Shown in pieces: positions 8,602-18,004 of a stretch of DNA of 64,000 nt. Numbering within the stretch: position 1 is the stretch's first letter; each line of letters begins with the position of its first letter. Under the pieces are notes generated by a model that was given only the letters and a program-made list of their open reading frames with translations, made no database searches and was not told where the DNA came from. A program made the position numbers and the translations under genes. The stretch is from Saccharopolyspora galaxeae (GTDB lineage: Bacteria > Actinomycetota > Actinomycetes > Mycobacteriales > Pseudonocardiaceae), in assembly GCF_016526145.1 (NCBI RefSeq), contig NZ_JADDUE010000007.1, positions 310,001 through 374,000 of the forward strand. The letters run 5' to 3'.

Positions 8602-10472
8602 GGCGTCGTCGTCTCTCCTGTCGAGCCTGAGTCGGGGTCGGTGGCCGGGACGTGTGTGACCACCGGTTGGGGTAAGTAGTCGCCGTGGGCGAGCCGCACC
8701 AAGTGCTCGGCTCCGACCGGTGCTGCGGCCTGCCAGGGCAGCACCACAGTGCGCTCGGCGTGGTCAGTGGCGACTTCGGCGAGGTAGCGGCGTTCTGAGG
8801 CGGCGCGTGCCACCAGCAGGGGGTCGACTGGGGAGGCCGCGGCCAAGCTTTGGTTGACCACCCAGGCGAACGGCTTGATTCCCGCCCGAGCGAGGTCGCC
8901 CTGCAGCGCGGCGGCCTCATGCACGGGTGTCGCCTCCGGGAGGCTCACCAGCACGACGCGGGTGTAATCCGGATCGGTCAGCCGGTCGAGGAGTTCCACG
9001 GCTTCGGCCGGTGGAGCCTGGCCGGTCTGCTGGGACAACTGGCGCTGGTAGCTACGGGAGGCATCCAGCAGCAACAGGGTGTGCCCGGTCGGGGCGGTGT
9101 CGACTACCACGATCCGATCCCGAGCGGCGGCCACGGTGCGGGCGAACGCGTGGAAGACCGCGATCTCCTCGGTGCAGGGCGACCGTAGGTCCTCAACCAG
9201 CAAGGCCCGGCCCTGCTCATCCAGTTCCGCGCCGGCCTCGGCAAGTACTGCCTCGGTATACGACGCCGTCTCGGCCACCGGGTCGATACGCGTGACCTCC
9301 AGGTCACCAAGCCCGTCGCCCAGGGCGGTGTCGAGGTGCGCGGCCGGGTCGGTCGTGGTCAGCGTGACCGGAAGCCCCCGTTGGGCCAGCGCCACGGCCA
9401 CGGCTGAGGCGACCGTAGTCTTGCCGACGCCGCCCTTGCCCAGCGTCATCACCAGCCCGCGGCCGTTGGCGGCGACCTCGTCGACCAGCTCCCGCAGGTC
9501 GGTAGCCGTCCCGGCGGGCACCACGGTGTCGGCTGTCGAGACCGATTGTGCTGGCAGCGTGGGACGGAGCATGGCGCGCAAGCCCGGCACACCCAGTGGC
9601 AGCTCCGGCAGCAGGGGCACGGACTCGACCTCGGTCACTTCCGCCAACGACTCGGGCATCTGCTCTAGCGCGTCCTCGGCGCGCTGCTGCCACGCTTGTG
9701 CCAGGGGATCGTCGTTGCGGGTGGCGGTGAACACGCCGTTGACGATCAAGCGCTGGTTGTCGACGCCGAGTTCCCGGAGCTCAGCAGACGCCCGTCCGGC
9801 CTCTGCCAGTGCTCCCTGCTCGGGGCGGGTCACCAGAACCAGCGTGGTCTGGTCGCCGTCGGCCAGCGCGTGCATCGCCTCGGCGTAGCGCTGCTGCTGT
9901 GCCCCCATCTCCGCCAGCGGGCCGAGACACGAGGCGCCGCCGGGGTTGGTGGCCAGGAAGTCCGACCACGCGCTGGGCAGGCTCAGCAACCGCAGGGTGT
10001 GCCCGGTGGGCGCGGTGTCGAACACGACGTGGTCGAATCGCTCGCGGATCTCCGGGTCGGTCAGCAACGCGACGAACTCGTTGAACGCGGCGATCTCAAC
10101 CGTGCAGGCGCCGGAGAGCTGTTCCTCGATCTGCTCCACGGCCGAGGCGGGCAGGCTGTCCCGGTACGGGCCGAGGACCTTCTCCCGGTACTGTGCCGCC
10201 GCGACGCCCGGATCGATGTTCATCACAGACAACCCAGCGACCCCGGGTACCGGCTGCGGATCCCGACCTGCGCTGGTCTCCAGGACTTCATCGAGGTTCG
10301 AGGCGGGATCGGTGCTGACCACCAGGACGCTGCGTCCGGCATCGGCCAGCCCGATCGCCGTCGCCGAAGCTGTTGAGGTCTTGCCCACGCCGCCCTTGCC
10401 GGTGAAGAACACGAACGGCGTGCGCACCCGGAGTAGACCGCCGAGGACCTGATCGGTGGGCACGGTGGCCAC
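8598..10472 (-). CDS. arsA: ArsA arsenite-stimulated ATPase
   Basis: About 624 residues with two homologous halves. Each half has a deviant Walker A (Gly-Lys-Gly-Gly-Val-Gly-Lys-Thr, near residues 25 and 330) and the ArsA signature Asp-Thr-Ala-Pro-Thr-Gly-His-Thr. Cys123, Cys182 and a third Cys in Arg-Ser-Pro-Cys-Thr-Glu-Glu correspond to the three metalloid ligands of E. coli ArsA. GTG 10472 is preferred because GGGGAG lies eight bases upstream; GTG 10479-10481 is an alternative and would overlap the arsD stop. It powers ArsB and receives As(III) from ArsD. Confidence 0.93.
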   Translation of the reverse strand: MATVPTDQVLGGLLRVRTPFVFFTGKGGVGKTSTASATAIGLADAGRSVLVVSTDPASNLDEVLETSAGRDPQPVPGVAGLSVMNIDPGVAAAQYREKVLGPYRDSLPASAVEQIEEQLSGACTVEIAAFNEFVALLTDPEIRERFDHVVFDTAPTGHTLRLLSLPSAWSDFLATNPGGASCLGPLAEMGAQQQRYAEAMHALADGDQTTLVLVTRPEQGALAEAGRASAELRELGVDNQRLIVNGVFTATRNDDPLAQAWQQRAEDALEQMPESLAEVTEVESVPLLPELPLGVPGLRAMLRPTLPAQSVSTADTVVPAGTATDLRELVDEVAANGRGLVMTLGKGGVGKTTVASAVAVALAQRGLPVTLTTTDPAAHLDTALGDGLGDLEVTRIDPVAETASYTEAVLAEAGAELDEQGRALLVEDLRSPCTEEIAVFHAFARTVAAARDRIVVVDTAPTGHTLLLLDASRSYQRQLSQQTGQAPPAEAVELLDRLTDPDYTRVVLVSLPEATPVHEAAALQGDLARAGIKPFAWVVNQSLAAASPVDPLLVARAASERRYLAEVATDHAERTVVLPWQAAAPVGAEHLVRLAHGDYLPQPVVTHVPATDPDSGSTGETTTP

Positions 10473-10474
10473 GT

Positions 10475-10849
10475 TCAGCACTCCCCGCCGCCGCAGCACC
10501 CACCGGACTCGGACTGCTCGACCACCGGCAGTCCGGGGCGCTCGGTGGACACCCCCGTCCACTCGGCCAGTTCCACCCGTGTCGGATACCGCCCCGAGGT
10601 GCGCAGCGCACCATCGACGAACACGGCAGGCAGGGCTTCCTCGCTCTTGTCCTTCAGTAGCGCGCCGACCTCGGCGTTCTCCACGAACTTGCCGGGCTCG
10701 GTCGACAAGCCGAACCTGTGGACCTCCACGCCAGCCGAGCCCAGCCACTCCACATCAGCAGCGAACTGCGTCAACGCCGGGTCCACCGACGGCCCACACA
10801 CCCCGGTCGAACAGCACATCGCCGGGTCATAAATCTCGACAGACGTCAT
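10475..10849 (-). CDS. arsD: ArsD arsenic metallochaperone
   Basis: 124 residues starting at ATG 10849. With this start the As(III)-binding cysteines fall at positions 12, 13 and 18, exactly as in characterised ArsD, which decides against the GTG one codon earlier. A second Cys cluster, Gly-Gly-Cys-Cys-Gly-Gly-Gly-Glu-Cys, ends the protein. ArsD hands As(III) to the ArsA ATPase. It is first in the leftward arsDAB set and is divergent from arsR. Confidence 0.93.
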   Translation of the reverse strand: MTSVEIYDPAMCCSTGVCGPSVDPALTQFAADVEWLGSAGVEVHRFGLSTEPGKFVENAEVGALLKDKSEEALPAVFVDGALRTSGRYPTRVELAEWTGVSTERPGLPVVEQSESGGCCGGGEC

Positions 10850-10908
10850 CACGGACCCCTTCCCGCTGGGAGCACTACGCAGCCGACGTTACATCGACTC
10901 ACGCTGAT

Positions 10909-10928
10909 GAATCAAACCAAGCTGATTC
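10909..10928. promoter_or_regulatory. Candidate ArsR operator in the arsD/arsR divergent region
   Basis: A perfect inverted repeat, GAATCA and TGATTC with an eight-base spacer, lies about 60 bp upstream of arsD and 120 bp upstream of arsR. Further short CATCGA/TCGATG repeats lie at 11030-11050, close to the arsR start. The placement between divergent promoters suits ArsR autoregulation and control of both arms. No -35 or -10 element is clear. Confidence 0.5.
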
Positions 10929-11050
10929 GAATGCCGACTTCGACAGGGTCTTGCCCTCGAAGGCGAGGATCAAAACAGCAGCGCACAGGTATCTTGCGCC
11001 GCCTGGAACATCACTTGACGGGATGTGTCCATCGATGCTTTCATCGAACC

Positions 11051-11416
11051 ATGTTGATGTCACCCGTTGCTGGGGAAGACGAAGACGCTTCCGGGAACGC
11101 TGCGGACGCGCAACCGGACCTCGCCGAGGCCGCCGTGAAGCTCTTCGGAGATCCGCTCCGCGCGGAGATCGTGCGCCTGCTTGCCCGTGAGCAGATGTGT
11201 ACCTGTCACCTGGTGGACGACACCGGCGCACGGCAGTCCACCATCAGCCACCACCTGCGCGTTCTGCGCGAAGCGGGCTTCGTGGCCGCCGAGGCGCGTG
11301 GCCGGTACACCTACTATCGGCTGCGCCCGGAAGCGCTGAGTCTGCTGACCGTCGGTATCGCGAACCTTGCCGCGCAGGCACACCACGCCCAGGCCATCCG
11401 CCGCCCCTGTGCCTGA
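11051..11416 (+). CDS. arsR: ArsR/SmtB arsenical-responsive repressor
   Basis: 121 residues from ATG 11051. Winged helix with the metal-binding Met-Cys-Thr-Cys-His-Leu at residues ~49-54, the position of the ELCVCDL box of classical ArsR, followed by the recognition helix Arg-Gln-Ser-Thr-Ile-Ser-His-His-Leu. It should release DNA when As(III) or Sb(III) binds. It is the first gene of the rightward arsR-arsC-trxB set. It is a different subtype from the ArsR-ArsN fusion, so the island has two independent arsenic sensors. Confidence 0.9.
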   Translation: MLMSPVAGEDEDASGNAADAQPDLAEAAVKLFGDPLRAEIVRLLAREQMCTCHLVDDTGARQSTISHHLRVLREAGFVAAEARGRYTYYRLRPEALSLLTVGIANLAAQAHHAQAIRRPCA

Positions 11417-11518
11417 CCCGATCGCGACGTCCCATCAACATCCCTCGATAGGAGATCCGAGCCCCAGCCGAAGCGTCCCGCGCCAAGAATCGTCCTACCG
11501 AACTCCAGGCGGCCGACC

Positions 11519-12196
11519 ATGTCCACGTCACCCCAGCACCACCACGACGCCGAGGAATACCGGCTGACCGACCCACACGTCACCGAACTCCTCGACCGCG
11601 CCACCGCCGACCTGCAACCCCAGTTCCAGGGGATCTTCGGCCCGGAAACCATCCGCGCGGTATTGGACGAGACCTACACGCAACTCAACGCCACAGCCCG
11701 GGTGCACACCCACCTCGCCACACTCGCGACGCGATTCGCCCGCGAACGTCTCACCTCGATTGCCAAGAACCAAGGAGCCCTCGTGTCCTCGACCCCCGAA
11801 GTGCTGTTCGTCTGCGTGCACAACGCCGGCCGATCCCAGATGGCCGCCGCACTGCTGCACCACCGCGCCCAAGGCCGAGTCACCGTCCGTTCGGCCGGCT
11901 CCGCGCCGGCCGAGACCATCAACCCAGCGGTGGTGCTCGCGATGGCCGAACTCGACCTCGACCTGTCCCAGGAATTCCCCAAGCCTCTGACCACCGAGGC
12001 GGTCGAAGCCGCCGACGTCGTGATCACGATGGGCTGCGGGGACGCGTGCCCGGTCTTTCCCGGCAAGCGCTACCTCGACTGGGAACTCGACGACCCCGCC
12101 GGTAAGTCGGTCGAGGAGGTCCGCGCCGTCCGCGACGAGATCGACCGCCGCGTCACCGGACTGCTGGCCGAGCTGGCACCGGAGGCCGCGCGGTGA
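11519..12196 (+). CDS. arsC: Arsenate reductase, actinobacterial type with N-terminal helical domain
   Basis: 225 residues. Residues ~15-85 are a helical domain like the three-helix-bundle dimerisation segment found before some actinobacterial ArsC enzymes. Residues ~94-220 are a low-molecular-weight-phosphatase-fold ArsC with the active loop Cys99-Val-His-Asn-Ala-Gly-Arg-Ser and a second Cys pair, Cys173 and Cys177, in Gly-Cys-Gly-Asp-Ala-Cys-Pro. It reduces As(V) to As(III), using a mycothiol/mycoredoxin or thioredoxin cycle. The stop overlaps the GTG start of the following thioredoxin reductase, which supports a thiol relay. Confidence 0.9.
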   Translation: MSTSPQHHHDAEEYRLTDPHVTELLDRATADLQPQFQGIFGPETIRAVLDETYTQLNATARVHTHLATLATRFARERLTSIAKNQGALVSSTPEVLFVCVHNAGRSQMAAALLHHRAQGRVTVRSAGSAPAETINPAVVLAMAELDLDLSQEFPKPLTTEAVEAADVVITMGCGDACPVFPGKRYLDWELDDPAGKSVEEVRAVRDEIDRRVTGLLAELAPEAAR

Positions 12197-13197
12197 CGGG
12201 CGAGGTCCGCAACCTGATCATCGTGGGCTCTGGCCCGGCCGGATACACCGCTGCGGTGTATGCGGCTCGCGCGGAACTCGAACCGCTCGTTTTTGAGGGC
12301 ACTCAGTTCGGTGGTGCGCTGATGACCACCACCGAGGTCGAGAACTACCCGGGCTTCCGCGACGGCATCATGGGTCCCGACCTCATGGAGCAGATGCGCA
12401 ACCAAGCCCAGCGCTTCGGCGCCGACCTCCGGGCCGAGGACGTCGAGAACATCGCCCTCAGTGGCGAGACGAAAACAGTCCTCGCCAACGGCGTCGAGTA
12501 CCGCGCCAAGGCCATCATCCTCGCGATGGGCGCCGCCGCCCGCTACGTCGGCGTGCCCGGAGAAGACCGCCTGCTCGGACGCGGCGTGTCCTCCTGCGCG
12601 ACCTGCGACGGGTTCTTCTTCCGCGACCAGGACATCGCCGTCGTCGGCGGCGGGGATTCGGCGATGGAGGAAGCGACCTTCCTCACCCGCTTCGCCCGCT
12701 CGGTCACGATCATCCACCGCCGCGAGGAATTCCGCGCCTCCAAGATCATGCTCGAACGCGCCCGCGCGAACGAGAAGATCAAGTGGCGCACCAACGCCGT
12801 CGTCACCGAGGTCGTCGGCGACACCGCAGTCACCGGACTGAAGCTTCAGGACACGGTCACCGGCGTCGAATCCGAGCTTCCGGTGACCGCCATGTTCGTC
12901 GCCATCGGGCACGACCCGCGCAGCCAGCTCGTCCGCGACCAGCTCCAGGTCGACTCCGAGGGCTACGTCCTCGTGCAACAGCCCACCACGCACACGAGAA
13001 TCCCCGGCGTCTTCGCCGCTGGCGATCTGGTGGACAAGACTTACCGCCAGGCGGTCACCGCGGCCGGGACCGGTTGTGCGGCAGCCATCGACGCGGAACG
13101 CTGGCTGGCCGAGCACGAAGCGACCAGCGCCGCACACGTCGCACCCGAGCACACAGGCGGCGGATACGCCGCCGAGATCGGAGCCACCGCGCGCTGA
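12193..13197 (+). CDS. trxB: Thioredoxin reductase
   Basis: 334 residues, GTG start overlapping the arsC stop as GTGA. It has an FAD motif Gly-Ser-Gly-Pro-Ala-Gly at ~12-17, the redox pair Cys135-Ala-Thr-Cys138, an NADPH motif Gly-Gly-Gly-Asp-Ser-Ala and a C-terminal Ala-Ala-Gly-Asp motif: a complete low-molecular-weight TrxB. It probably recycles the thiol donor for arsenate reduction. It is last in the arsR-arsC-trxB operon and is followed by a strong hairpin. Confidence 0.93.
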   Translation: MTGEVRNLIIVGSGPAGYTAAVYAARAELEPLVFEGTQFGGALMTTTEVENYPGFRDGIMGPDLMEQMRNQAQRFGADLRAEDVENIALSGETKTVLANGVEYRAKAIILAMGAAARYVGVPGEDRLLGRGVSSCATCDGFFFRDQDIAVVGGGDSAMEEATFLTRFARSVTIIHRREEFRASKIMLERARANEKIKWRTNAVVTEVVGDTAVTGLKLQDTVTGVESELPVTAMFVAIGHDPRSQLVRDQLQVDSEGYVLVQQPTTHTRIPGVFAAGDLVDKTYRQAVTAAGTGCAAAIDAERWLAEHEATSAAHVAPEHTGGGYAAEIGATAR

Positions 13198-13211
13198 CTT
13201 CACACCCGAAA

Positions 13212-13261
13212 CCGTGGCCCTCACTCGCGCAAGTTCGTCGATGCGCGGGTAAGGGCCACGG
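13212..13261. terminator. Inverted repeat after trxB, likely bidirectional terminator
   Basis: Ten-base perfect arms (13212-13221 and 13252-13261) enclose a second, imperfect internal stem. There is no T-tract, as is common in high-GC actinobacteria. It separates convergent trxB (plus) and the DUF2637 gene (minus). Confidence 0.6.
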
Positions 13262-13265
13262 CAGT

Positions 13266-13991
13266 CTATTCCACCGCCGCCAGGACCGCTCCGGGCTGGC
13301 GGTGCTGGCGGATGTGGCGGGTGAGGGCACGGGCTCGGGTCGAGCCGATGCTGAGCTTTCGGCGGAGTGTGTCGGCTGAGATCGGACGTTGGTGCAGGTT
13401 CCAGTGTTCGGCGTCGAGTCGGTACGCGTCCTCGCGCAGCGGATCATCATCCTCACCGTGCGGTGCCTCCGGGGCAGCATCCGTGCTGTTAGCGCTGTGA
13501 CCAGGCGCGTTGTTCACCATCGTGCGCAGCGCTGGTACATCCTCAGCCTCCTCGGGAGCCTCCAGTGATGGGCTGGACTCGCCCGAGTCCGTCGAGTGCG
13601 GCTGCGCTGATTTGGCCTCGTCGGACTCGTGAACCGCCCCACCTGCCGTCTCCGCGCGGCGCCGCTTGAGAGCCTGGTTGAGCAGTTCGACGGACAGCAG
13701 CAGCGCCAGAGGTGGGCAGGCAGCCACGGCGATGGAGAAGGCGTTCAGCTCGGGTGCGGAGGCGATGTTGGCGCACAGCGACAACCCGATTCCGAGGGCG
13801 AACGACAGCCACGCCTTCCACTGTCCGGTGGCACGAGGGCGGTGGCCGGTCTTCCACAGTTCGATGGTGGCCATCGTCAACAATCCGTCGACAATAAGAG
13901 GCCAGAGGGTGGCGGTGGTCTCGTCGGCGCCGAACCGCAAGGCGAACTCCCGGCCGTGCCGGTAGGAGACGTAGGCCGCGCCGACGGCCAC
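13266..13991 (-). CDS. DUF2637/SpdB-like membrane protein, probably N-terminally truncated
   Basis: 241 residues from GTG 13991. Three or four hydrophobic helices in the first ~110 residues include a Pro-Leu-Ile-Val-Asp-Gly motif typical of DUF2637 (SpdB2-type spread proteins of actinomycete conjugative plasmids and AICEs). A long acidic linker and a C-terminal HTH-like segment follow. The reading frame stays open and hydrophobic upstream to 14054 with no ATG, GTG or TTG, and ends at the TGA of the recombinase gene in the same frame. The first membrane helix is therefore cut by GTG 13991 and the native start seems lost. Likely a relic of a transfer region. Confidence 0.65.
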   Translation of the reverse strand: MAVGAAYVSYRHGREFALRFGADETTATLWPLIVDGLLTMATIELWKTGHRPRATGQWKAWLSFALGIGLSLCANIASAPELNAFSIAVAACPPLALLLSVELLNQALKRRRAETAGGAVHESDEAKSAQPHSTDSGESSPSLEAPEEAEDVPALRTMVNNAPGHSANSTDAAPEAPHGEDDDPLREDAYRLDAEHWNLHQRPISADTLRRKLSIGSTRARALTRHIRQHRQPGAVLAAVE

Positions 13992-14054
13992 CAGCAGCGT
14001 GCACGCGAAAGCGCACAGGTTCGCGGCGACGTGTGCGAGGTGGTGCCTGAAACG

Positions 14055-15704
14055 TCACGGGTTCGGCGGGGTGGTCGACGTGAGGTGATCGGCGTCGGCG
14101 TGGTCTGCGAGGTAGCGCATGGCGGCCTGGGGGTGCATCCCGAAGGCGACGGCCACGAGTTTGGGGTCCATGCCGTTGACGAGGTCGAGCAGGCGGGTGC
14201 CGCGAAGTGTGCGTGGGGTGACGCCGTCGGGGAGCCGGGAGTTGAGGTAGTTCGCGGACGCCGGGTTCGACCTGGTTCTGGTGATGTGGTTGACCACGAG
14301 GTGGGGATTGCTGGTGTGCTGGGCCTGCCGGTGGGTCAGGCAGCGCTGCAGGATGGCCCAGCTTGCTGGGTCCAGCGGGACGGGGTGAGGGCGCTGACCC
14401 GTCCGGATTGTGCGGTCGGCGGGGTCGATGTCGGTGCATTGCAGGTGCTGGACTTCGCGGCTGGAAGCGCCGTGCAGCAGCGCGAGGATTCCGATCAGAG
14501 CCTCATGGGGATGGGTACTGGTGTCGGTGGTCCATCGGCGGAACAGGTCGCGTTGCTGCTGCATGGTCAGCGTCTGGCCGATGAATCCGTTCGGCGCTTT
14601 CGTAGATAGCCCAGCGGTGGGATCGATGAGCACGAGTCGATGGGTGCGAGCGAAACGGAAGAACTGCCGCAGCGCGGGCAATCGTCGTCTGGGCAGTTGT
14701 GAATCCTGGGCCAGGAATGCCTCGATGTCATGGATGTCCACTGTGGCCCAATCTGGCTTTCCGCGCTGTGTGAACAGGAAACGAGCCAGGTCGCGGACGG
14801 TGGACAGCAGGGAGTCGAGGGTGCTGTCGGCTCGGGGGCGGGTGCGGGCTCGGCTCGACCGTTGTCGCGCCCGCAGTAGTGCAGTCTCGAAGGCCGCGAC
14901 GGCCGCGCGCAACGATTTGGGTGTCTCGGCGATCCGGCGCTGGCGCCGTCCCGCCGCGAGCCGGGCGGCGTGATCGGTGGGCAGCGCGAGGTGGCGCTCG
15001 ACGAAGAAGTCTTCCAGGGCTCGTGCCAGCGTCCCCATCGACCGGCCCGGCTGACGAGCACGTTCCAAGAGCTGCTGGGGGTGGCAGCTGTGACCATCGG
15101 TGAGCAGCTGGCCGAGCGTGGTGATCAGGTCGCAGGCACGATCGACGGAATGGTGCTCGGCGAGGTAGGCCACGCAGTCAGGTAGCCACCGGGGCGGATC
15201 GGTGAGCCGGGCGATGAGGTTGTCGCCACGGACGAAGGGGCGGTCGGGATCGCGTTGGAAGCAAAGCCGGCACATGCCGTGCGCTTCGTGTCGTCGCACC
15301 TGGCCACAGGTCACGCAGGCGCGTGGTGGTTTCCGGGCTGGGCCTGGGTGGGAACAACGCCCGCACCTGCCCGTTTCTGCGCGTAGGAGGTATCGCTTGC
15401 CGCACCGTGGGCATGGTGCTTTCGCGGCTTCTCGGCCGGCCCGATGCTGGCAGGGACGGCAGATGGACGCGCCGCGGGCACGCACCGGCTTGCCGCACTC
15501 GGTGCAGCGGCGCGAGCAGGTCACGCACCGCCCGGTCTTGGTGACCAGGAGCCGAGCGTGGCCGCAGTCCGGGCATGGTTGCTTGGCGGCGGCCTTGCGG
15601 AGCCGCTGGGCGCATCGGGTGCAGTGCTGCCGGCCGAGAAGCCCGACCGGTTTGCCGCAGCGAAGGCAATCGCACCGTTTGTAGCCCATGGCACTCGCCG
15701 ACAC
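14055..15704 (-). CDS. Zn-ribbon tyrosine recombinase (TnpB-like)
   Basis: 549 residues. Residues ~10-155 contain about seven Cys-x2-Cys pairs, a row of zinc ribbons. Residues ~280-540 read as a tyrosine recombinase: an Arg in Ala-Ser-Ser-Arg-Glu-Val, a degenerate box Pro-Arg-Thr-Leu-Arg-Gly-Thr-Arg where the canonical His is Arg, then Gly-Met-His-Pro-Gln and Tyr531 in Met-Arg-Tyr-Leu. It begins three bases after the small HTH gene, third in a coupled operon. The domain pairing resembles TnpB of the Tn554 group. The altered His box suggests it acts together with the upstream recombinase. Confidence 0.8.
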   Translation of the reverse strand: MSASAMGYKRCDCLRCGKPVGLLGRQHCTRCAQRLRKAAAKQPCPDCGHARLLVTKTGRCVTCSRRCTECGKPVRARGASICRPCQHRAGREAAKAPCPRCGKRYLLRAETGRCGRCSHPGPARKPPRACVTCGQVRRHEAHGMCRLCFQRDPDRPFVRGDNLIARLTDPPRWLPDCVAYLAEHHSVDRACDLITTLGQLLTDGHSCHPQQLLERARQPGRSMGTLARALEDFFVERHLALPTDHAARLAAGRRQRRIAETPKSLRAAVAAFETALLRARQRSSRARTRPRADSTLDSLLSTVRDLARFLFTQRGKPDWATVDIHDIEAFLAQDSQLPRRRLPALRQFFRFARTHRLVLIDPTAGLSTKAPNGFIGQTLTMQQQRDLFRRWTTDTSTHPHEALIGILALLHGASSREVQHLQCTDIDPADRTIRTGQRPHPVPLDPASWAILQRCLTHRQAQHTSNPHLVVNHITRTRSNPASANYLNSRLPDGVTPRTLRGTRLLDLVNGMDPKLVAVAFGMHPQAAMRYLADHADADHLTSTTPPNP

Positions 15705-15707
15705 CCG

Positions 15708-16022
15708 TCACAGCGGGGGCATTGAGCGGCCCTGGGCGTTGACGGCTCGTGGCTCCCTCGCGTGCTGGCCTTCGGCGGTGGCCGGTTGCGCTACCGGTGT
15801 TGTGTCCACTTCGAACAGATCGTTGGGCGTGCATTCCAGTGCGGTGCACAACGCGATGAGCGTGGACAGCTTGATCTGGCTGGGTTCTTTGGTGAATAGA
15901 GCCGATACGGAGGCCGAGGACAGCTGCAGTCCGGCGCGTTCGGCCAGCAGCCTCCGCAGCTGGGTGCCGGTCCAGATTTCCCGCTGTGCTGCGGCCATCC
16001 GCAGCTTCCACCGAATCCGCAT
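15708..16022 (-). CDS. Small Cro/C1-type helix-turn-helix protein in the recombinase operon
   Basis: 104 residues from ATG 16022, two bases after the TGA of the upstream recombinase. Residues ~18-70 form an XRE-type HTH with Ser-Ala-Ser-Val-Ser-Ala-Leu-Phe and the family tail Cys-Thr-Pro-Asn-Asp-Leu-Phe. It may repress or help the recombinases, taking the place of the small TnpC protein of Tn554-like elements, although it sits between the two recombinases rather than after them. Identity as an XRE protein is firm; the role is inferred. Confidence 0.8.
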   Translation of the reverse strand: MRIRWKLRMAAAQREIWTGTQLRRLLAERAGLQLSSASVSALFTKEPSQIKLSTLIALCTALECTPNDLFEVDTTPVAQPATAEGQHAREPRAVNAQGRSMPPL

Positions 16023-16024
16023 GC

Positions 16025-17095
16025 TCACTCCTTCCCATCCTCGTGCTGCAGTGCGGTCAATGTCGTGGACACGGCGTTGCGGTAGGCGTCCTCGATGAAC
16101 GTCGCCGACGGTCGGACATACCGCATCGTTGAGCCCACCGTCCAGTGACCGAGCAATTGCTGGATGGCGACGAGATCGACACCGCGTTCGTAGTTGTGCG
16201 TGGCACACGCCCTCCGCAGCCCGTGCGGGCTGAACCGGTCGCCAGTCGCGCAGCCTTCCACGGTTTGCAGATAGGACAGCCTGTTGCGGATCGTTCCCCG
16301 GCTCAGCGGCCCGCCGCTTTGATCGCAGAACAGCACCGGCGAGTCCGGCAGTTTCGGCCGAACATCGGCCAAATACCAGCGCAGGATCAAGTCCAGCCCG
16401 TCGAGCATCGGCACCCACCGCGGACGGGGTCCCGAGGTTCGCGCTCCTTTGCCGAAGCGCACATGCAACTTCCCGAACGGCCCCCGCCCGAAGTGGACAT
16501 CCGAGACCTCCAGCAGTGAGGCTTCCTCCGAACGCAGCCCCACGTGATACACCGTGCGGAACAGGGCGTAGTCCCGGGCTGCTGGTGCGTACTTGCGGGC
16601 CGTGGCGATCCGGTTGCGCAAGAACGCGAAGAACGCCTCGACCCGTTCGGCCTCGGGAGGCGGCAGTTCACGCGGCGAGTCATCGGCGACATGGCGAGCG
16701 GCGTTGAACTCATCCACCGGAGAGGACAGGCGCACGCCAAACGCGGCCTCGATGTCGGCGGATTTCCGGGCCACCAGGAACCGATGGAACGCCTTCAACG
16801 CCTGAACATAGTTGCGCCGAGTCGACGCCCCCACCCCTTCGGCAGCCAATGCGCCAAGCACCCGATCGACATCGTCCGGACTCGCCTCCCACACCGGCTT
16901 GCCCAGCGCGGTCAGCATTCGTTCCAGCACGCCCGTCTCGTTGGTGATCGTGACCGGGCTAAACCCCCGCGCTGTCCACGAGGCGACGAAGGCGTCCAGG
17001 CACTCGACCTGGAACCGCACTGGATCGCTCGGCAGCTCGGCATCCGCCACCGACTGCCCCTGAATGATCCGCAGACTGTGATCCACGTCGCACAC
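16025..17095 (-). CDS. Tyrosine recombinase/integrase (XerC/TnpA-like)
   Basis: 356 residues from GTG 17095. An N-terminal SAM-like core-binding domain spans ~28-115. The catalytic domain shows the full set: Arg188 in Gly-Leu-Arg-Ser-Glu, Lys216, His291-Gly-Leu-Arg294, His317 and nucleophile Tyr326. It is first in the three-gene operon and, unlike the third gene, has an intact active site, so it is the likely strand-transfer enzyme. Its size matches TnpA of Tn554-type elements. A 37-base palindromic region lies just upstream. Confidence 0.88.
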   Translation of the reverse strand: MCDVDHSLRIIQGQSVADAELPSDPVRFQVECLDAFVASWTARGFSPVTITNETGVLERMLTALGKPVWEASPDDVDRVLGALAAEGVGASTRRNYVQALKAFHRFLVARKSADIEAAFGVRLSSPVDEFNAARHVADDSPRELPPPEAERVEAFFAFLRNRIATARKYAPAARDYALFRTVYHVGLRSEEASLLEVSDVHFGRGPFGKLHVRFGKGARTSGPRPRWVPMLDGLDLILRWYLADVRPKLPDSPVLFCDQSGGPLSRGTIRNRLSYLQTVEGCATGDRFSPHGLRRACATHNYERGVDLVAIQQLLGHWTVGSTMRYVRPSATFIEDAYRNAVSTTLTALQHEDGKE

Positions 17096-17114
17096 GTTAG
17101 ATCAACCGCGAGAA

Positions 17115-17151
17115 TCAAGGTGTCACCTAAACTGATGGACTTGCACCTTGA
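17115..17151. repeat. Nested palindromes upstream of the recombinase operon
   Basis: Outer arms TCAAGGTG (17115-17122) and CACCTTGA (17144-17151) are perfect. Inside them AGGTGTCACCT (17118-17128) is itself a palindrome. A related palindrome, CACCTAAGGTG, lies at 17877-17887, on the far side of the neighbouring HTH gene. They could be recombinase or repressor sites, or element ends. Confidence 0.5.
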
Positions 17152-17287
17152 AGATCGCTGCCAAGTCCACGACCGGGATTGCCGCAGCTAGCAGCCAACA
17201 CCGGCCGAACCGAACCTGTGCCAGTTCCAGATCATTGCAGGTGCAGCGATCGATCGGGAGGTGCGCTTGATGTGGATGGTGTGCTGG

Positions 17288-17740
17288 TCATCGGGCGTCA
17301 CCTGCCCGGCGCTGTCCCTGGGTGTCGCGGATCGGGACGCCACGCTCATACAAGCGCTGGCGCACGGTGCCCGCGGCGACATCCATACGCCCGGCGATCT
17401 GGGCAAGCGACCACCCCTGTTGGTAGAGCCGGGACGCGTCGTCGATCTGCTCCTCGGACAGACCGCGTCGCCGCATCGGGACACCGTGGCGGTGCAGGAT
17501 CGTGCTGACGGTGCGGCGCTCGATGCCGAACTGATCACCCAGCTCGTAGACGGTGGCGCCGGACTTGTAGCCCTCGATCAGTTGCTGCACTTGGTCGAGG
17601 GGGAGGCGCCGGGTGCGGCCGGGCTTTGCCCGCTTCGGTGACGGTTGGGGCTGTGTAGCCAGGTCCGGCAACTTCGTCCGCAGTGTTTCCAGGGCACTGA
17701 CCTGGGCATTTGTGTTCGAGTAAGTTCCCGCAACCTCCAC
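17288..17740 (-). CDS. Double helix-turn-helix protein, Hin-recombinase DNA-binding type
   Basis: 150 residues from GTG 17740. Two resolvase-type HTH segments are visible: residues ~45-90 ([10 protein letters not shown]) and ~95-140 (Ser-Leu-Ala-Gln-Ile-Ala-Gly-Arg-Met). No catalytic serine-recombinase domain precedes them. Such orphan proteins are common in actinobacterial mobile regions. It is likely a DNA-binding accessory or a remnant of a serine recombinase. It is flanked by the CACCT/AGGTG palindromes at 17118 and 17877. Confidence 0.65.
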   Translation of the reverse strand: MEVAGTYSNTNAQVSALETLRTKLPDLATQPQPSPKRAKPGRTRRLPLDQVQQLIEGYKSGATVYELGDQFGIERRTVSTILHRHGVPMRRRGLSEEQIDDASRLYQQGWSLAQIAGRMDVAAGTVRQRLYERGVPIRDTQGQRRAGDAR

Positions 17741-18004
17741 TCAGGAAGGCATTCAAGAATCCCTTGTAGTAGGTTTGACCTGTGAAGAAGGCGGCCATGC
17801 GGGTTCTTGTTGAGACAGTGCGCCTCTGCGTGGCGCCTGCGAATACGCTGGTCAGAGCTGTGTTTGGGTTCTAGTTCACCTAAGGTGTCGTGCAGCGAGA
17901 TTGATCCGGTGGTAAGAGCGCGGCCATTTGGCGGCCGCGGCTGATCGCATGCGCGTGCTCAGTCTGTTATCCAGCTTGGCTCGGTCGGTCCGGCTTGTTC
18001 GGGG
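17741..18004. other. Non-coding spacer between recombinase module and M56 gene
   Basis: No supported gene. It contains the 11-base palindrome CACCTAAGGTG at 17877-17887. Open frames here are short and show no family features. Confidence 0.4.

Noticed and set aside
12070-13224. Long antisense frame of 384 codons opposite trxB
   Set aside because: It mirrors the codons of the clear TrxB gene and has no domain; a GC-skew shadow.
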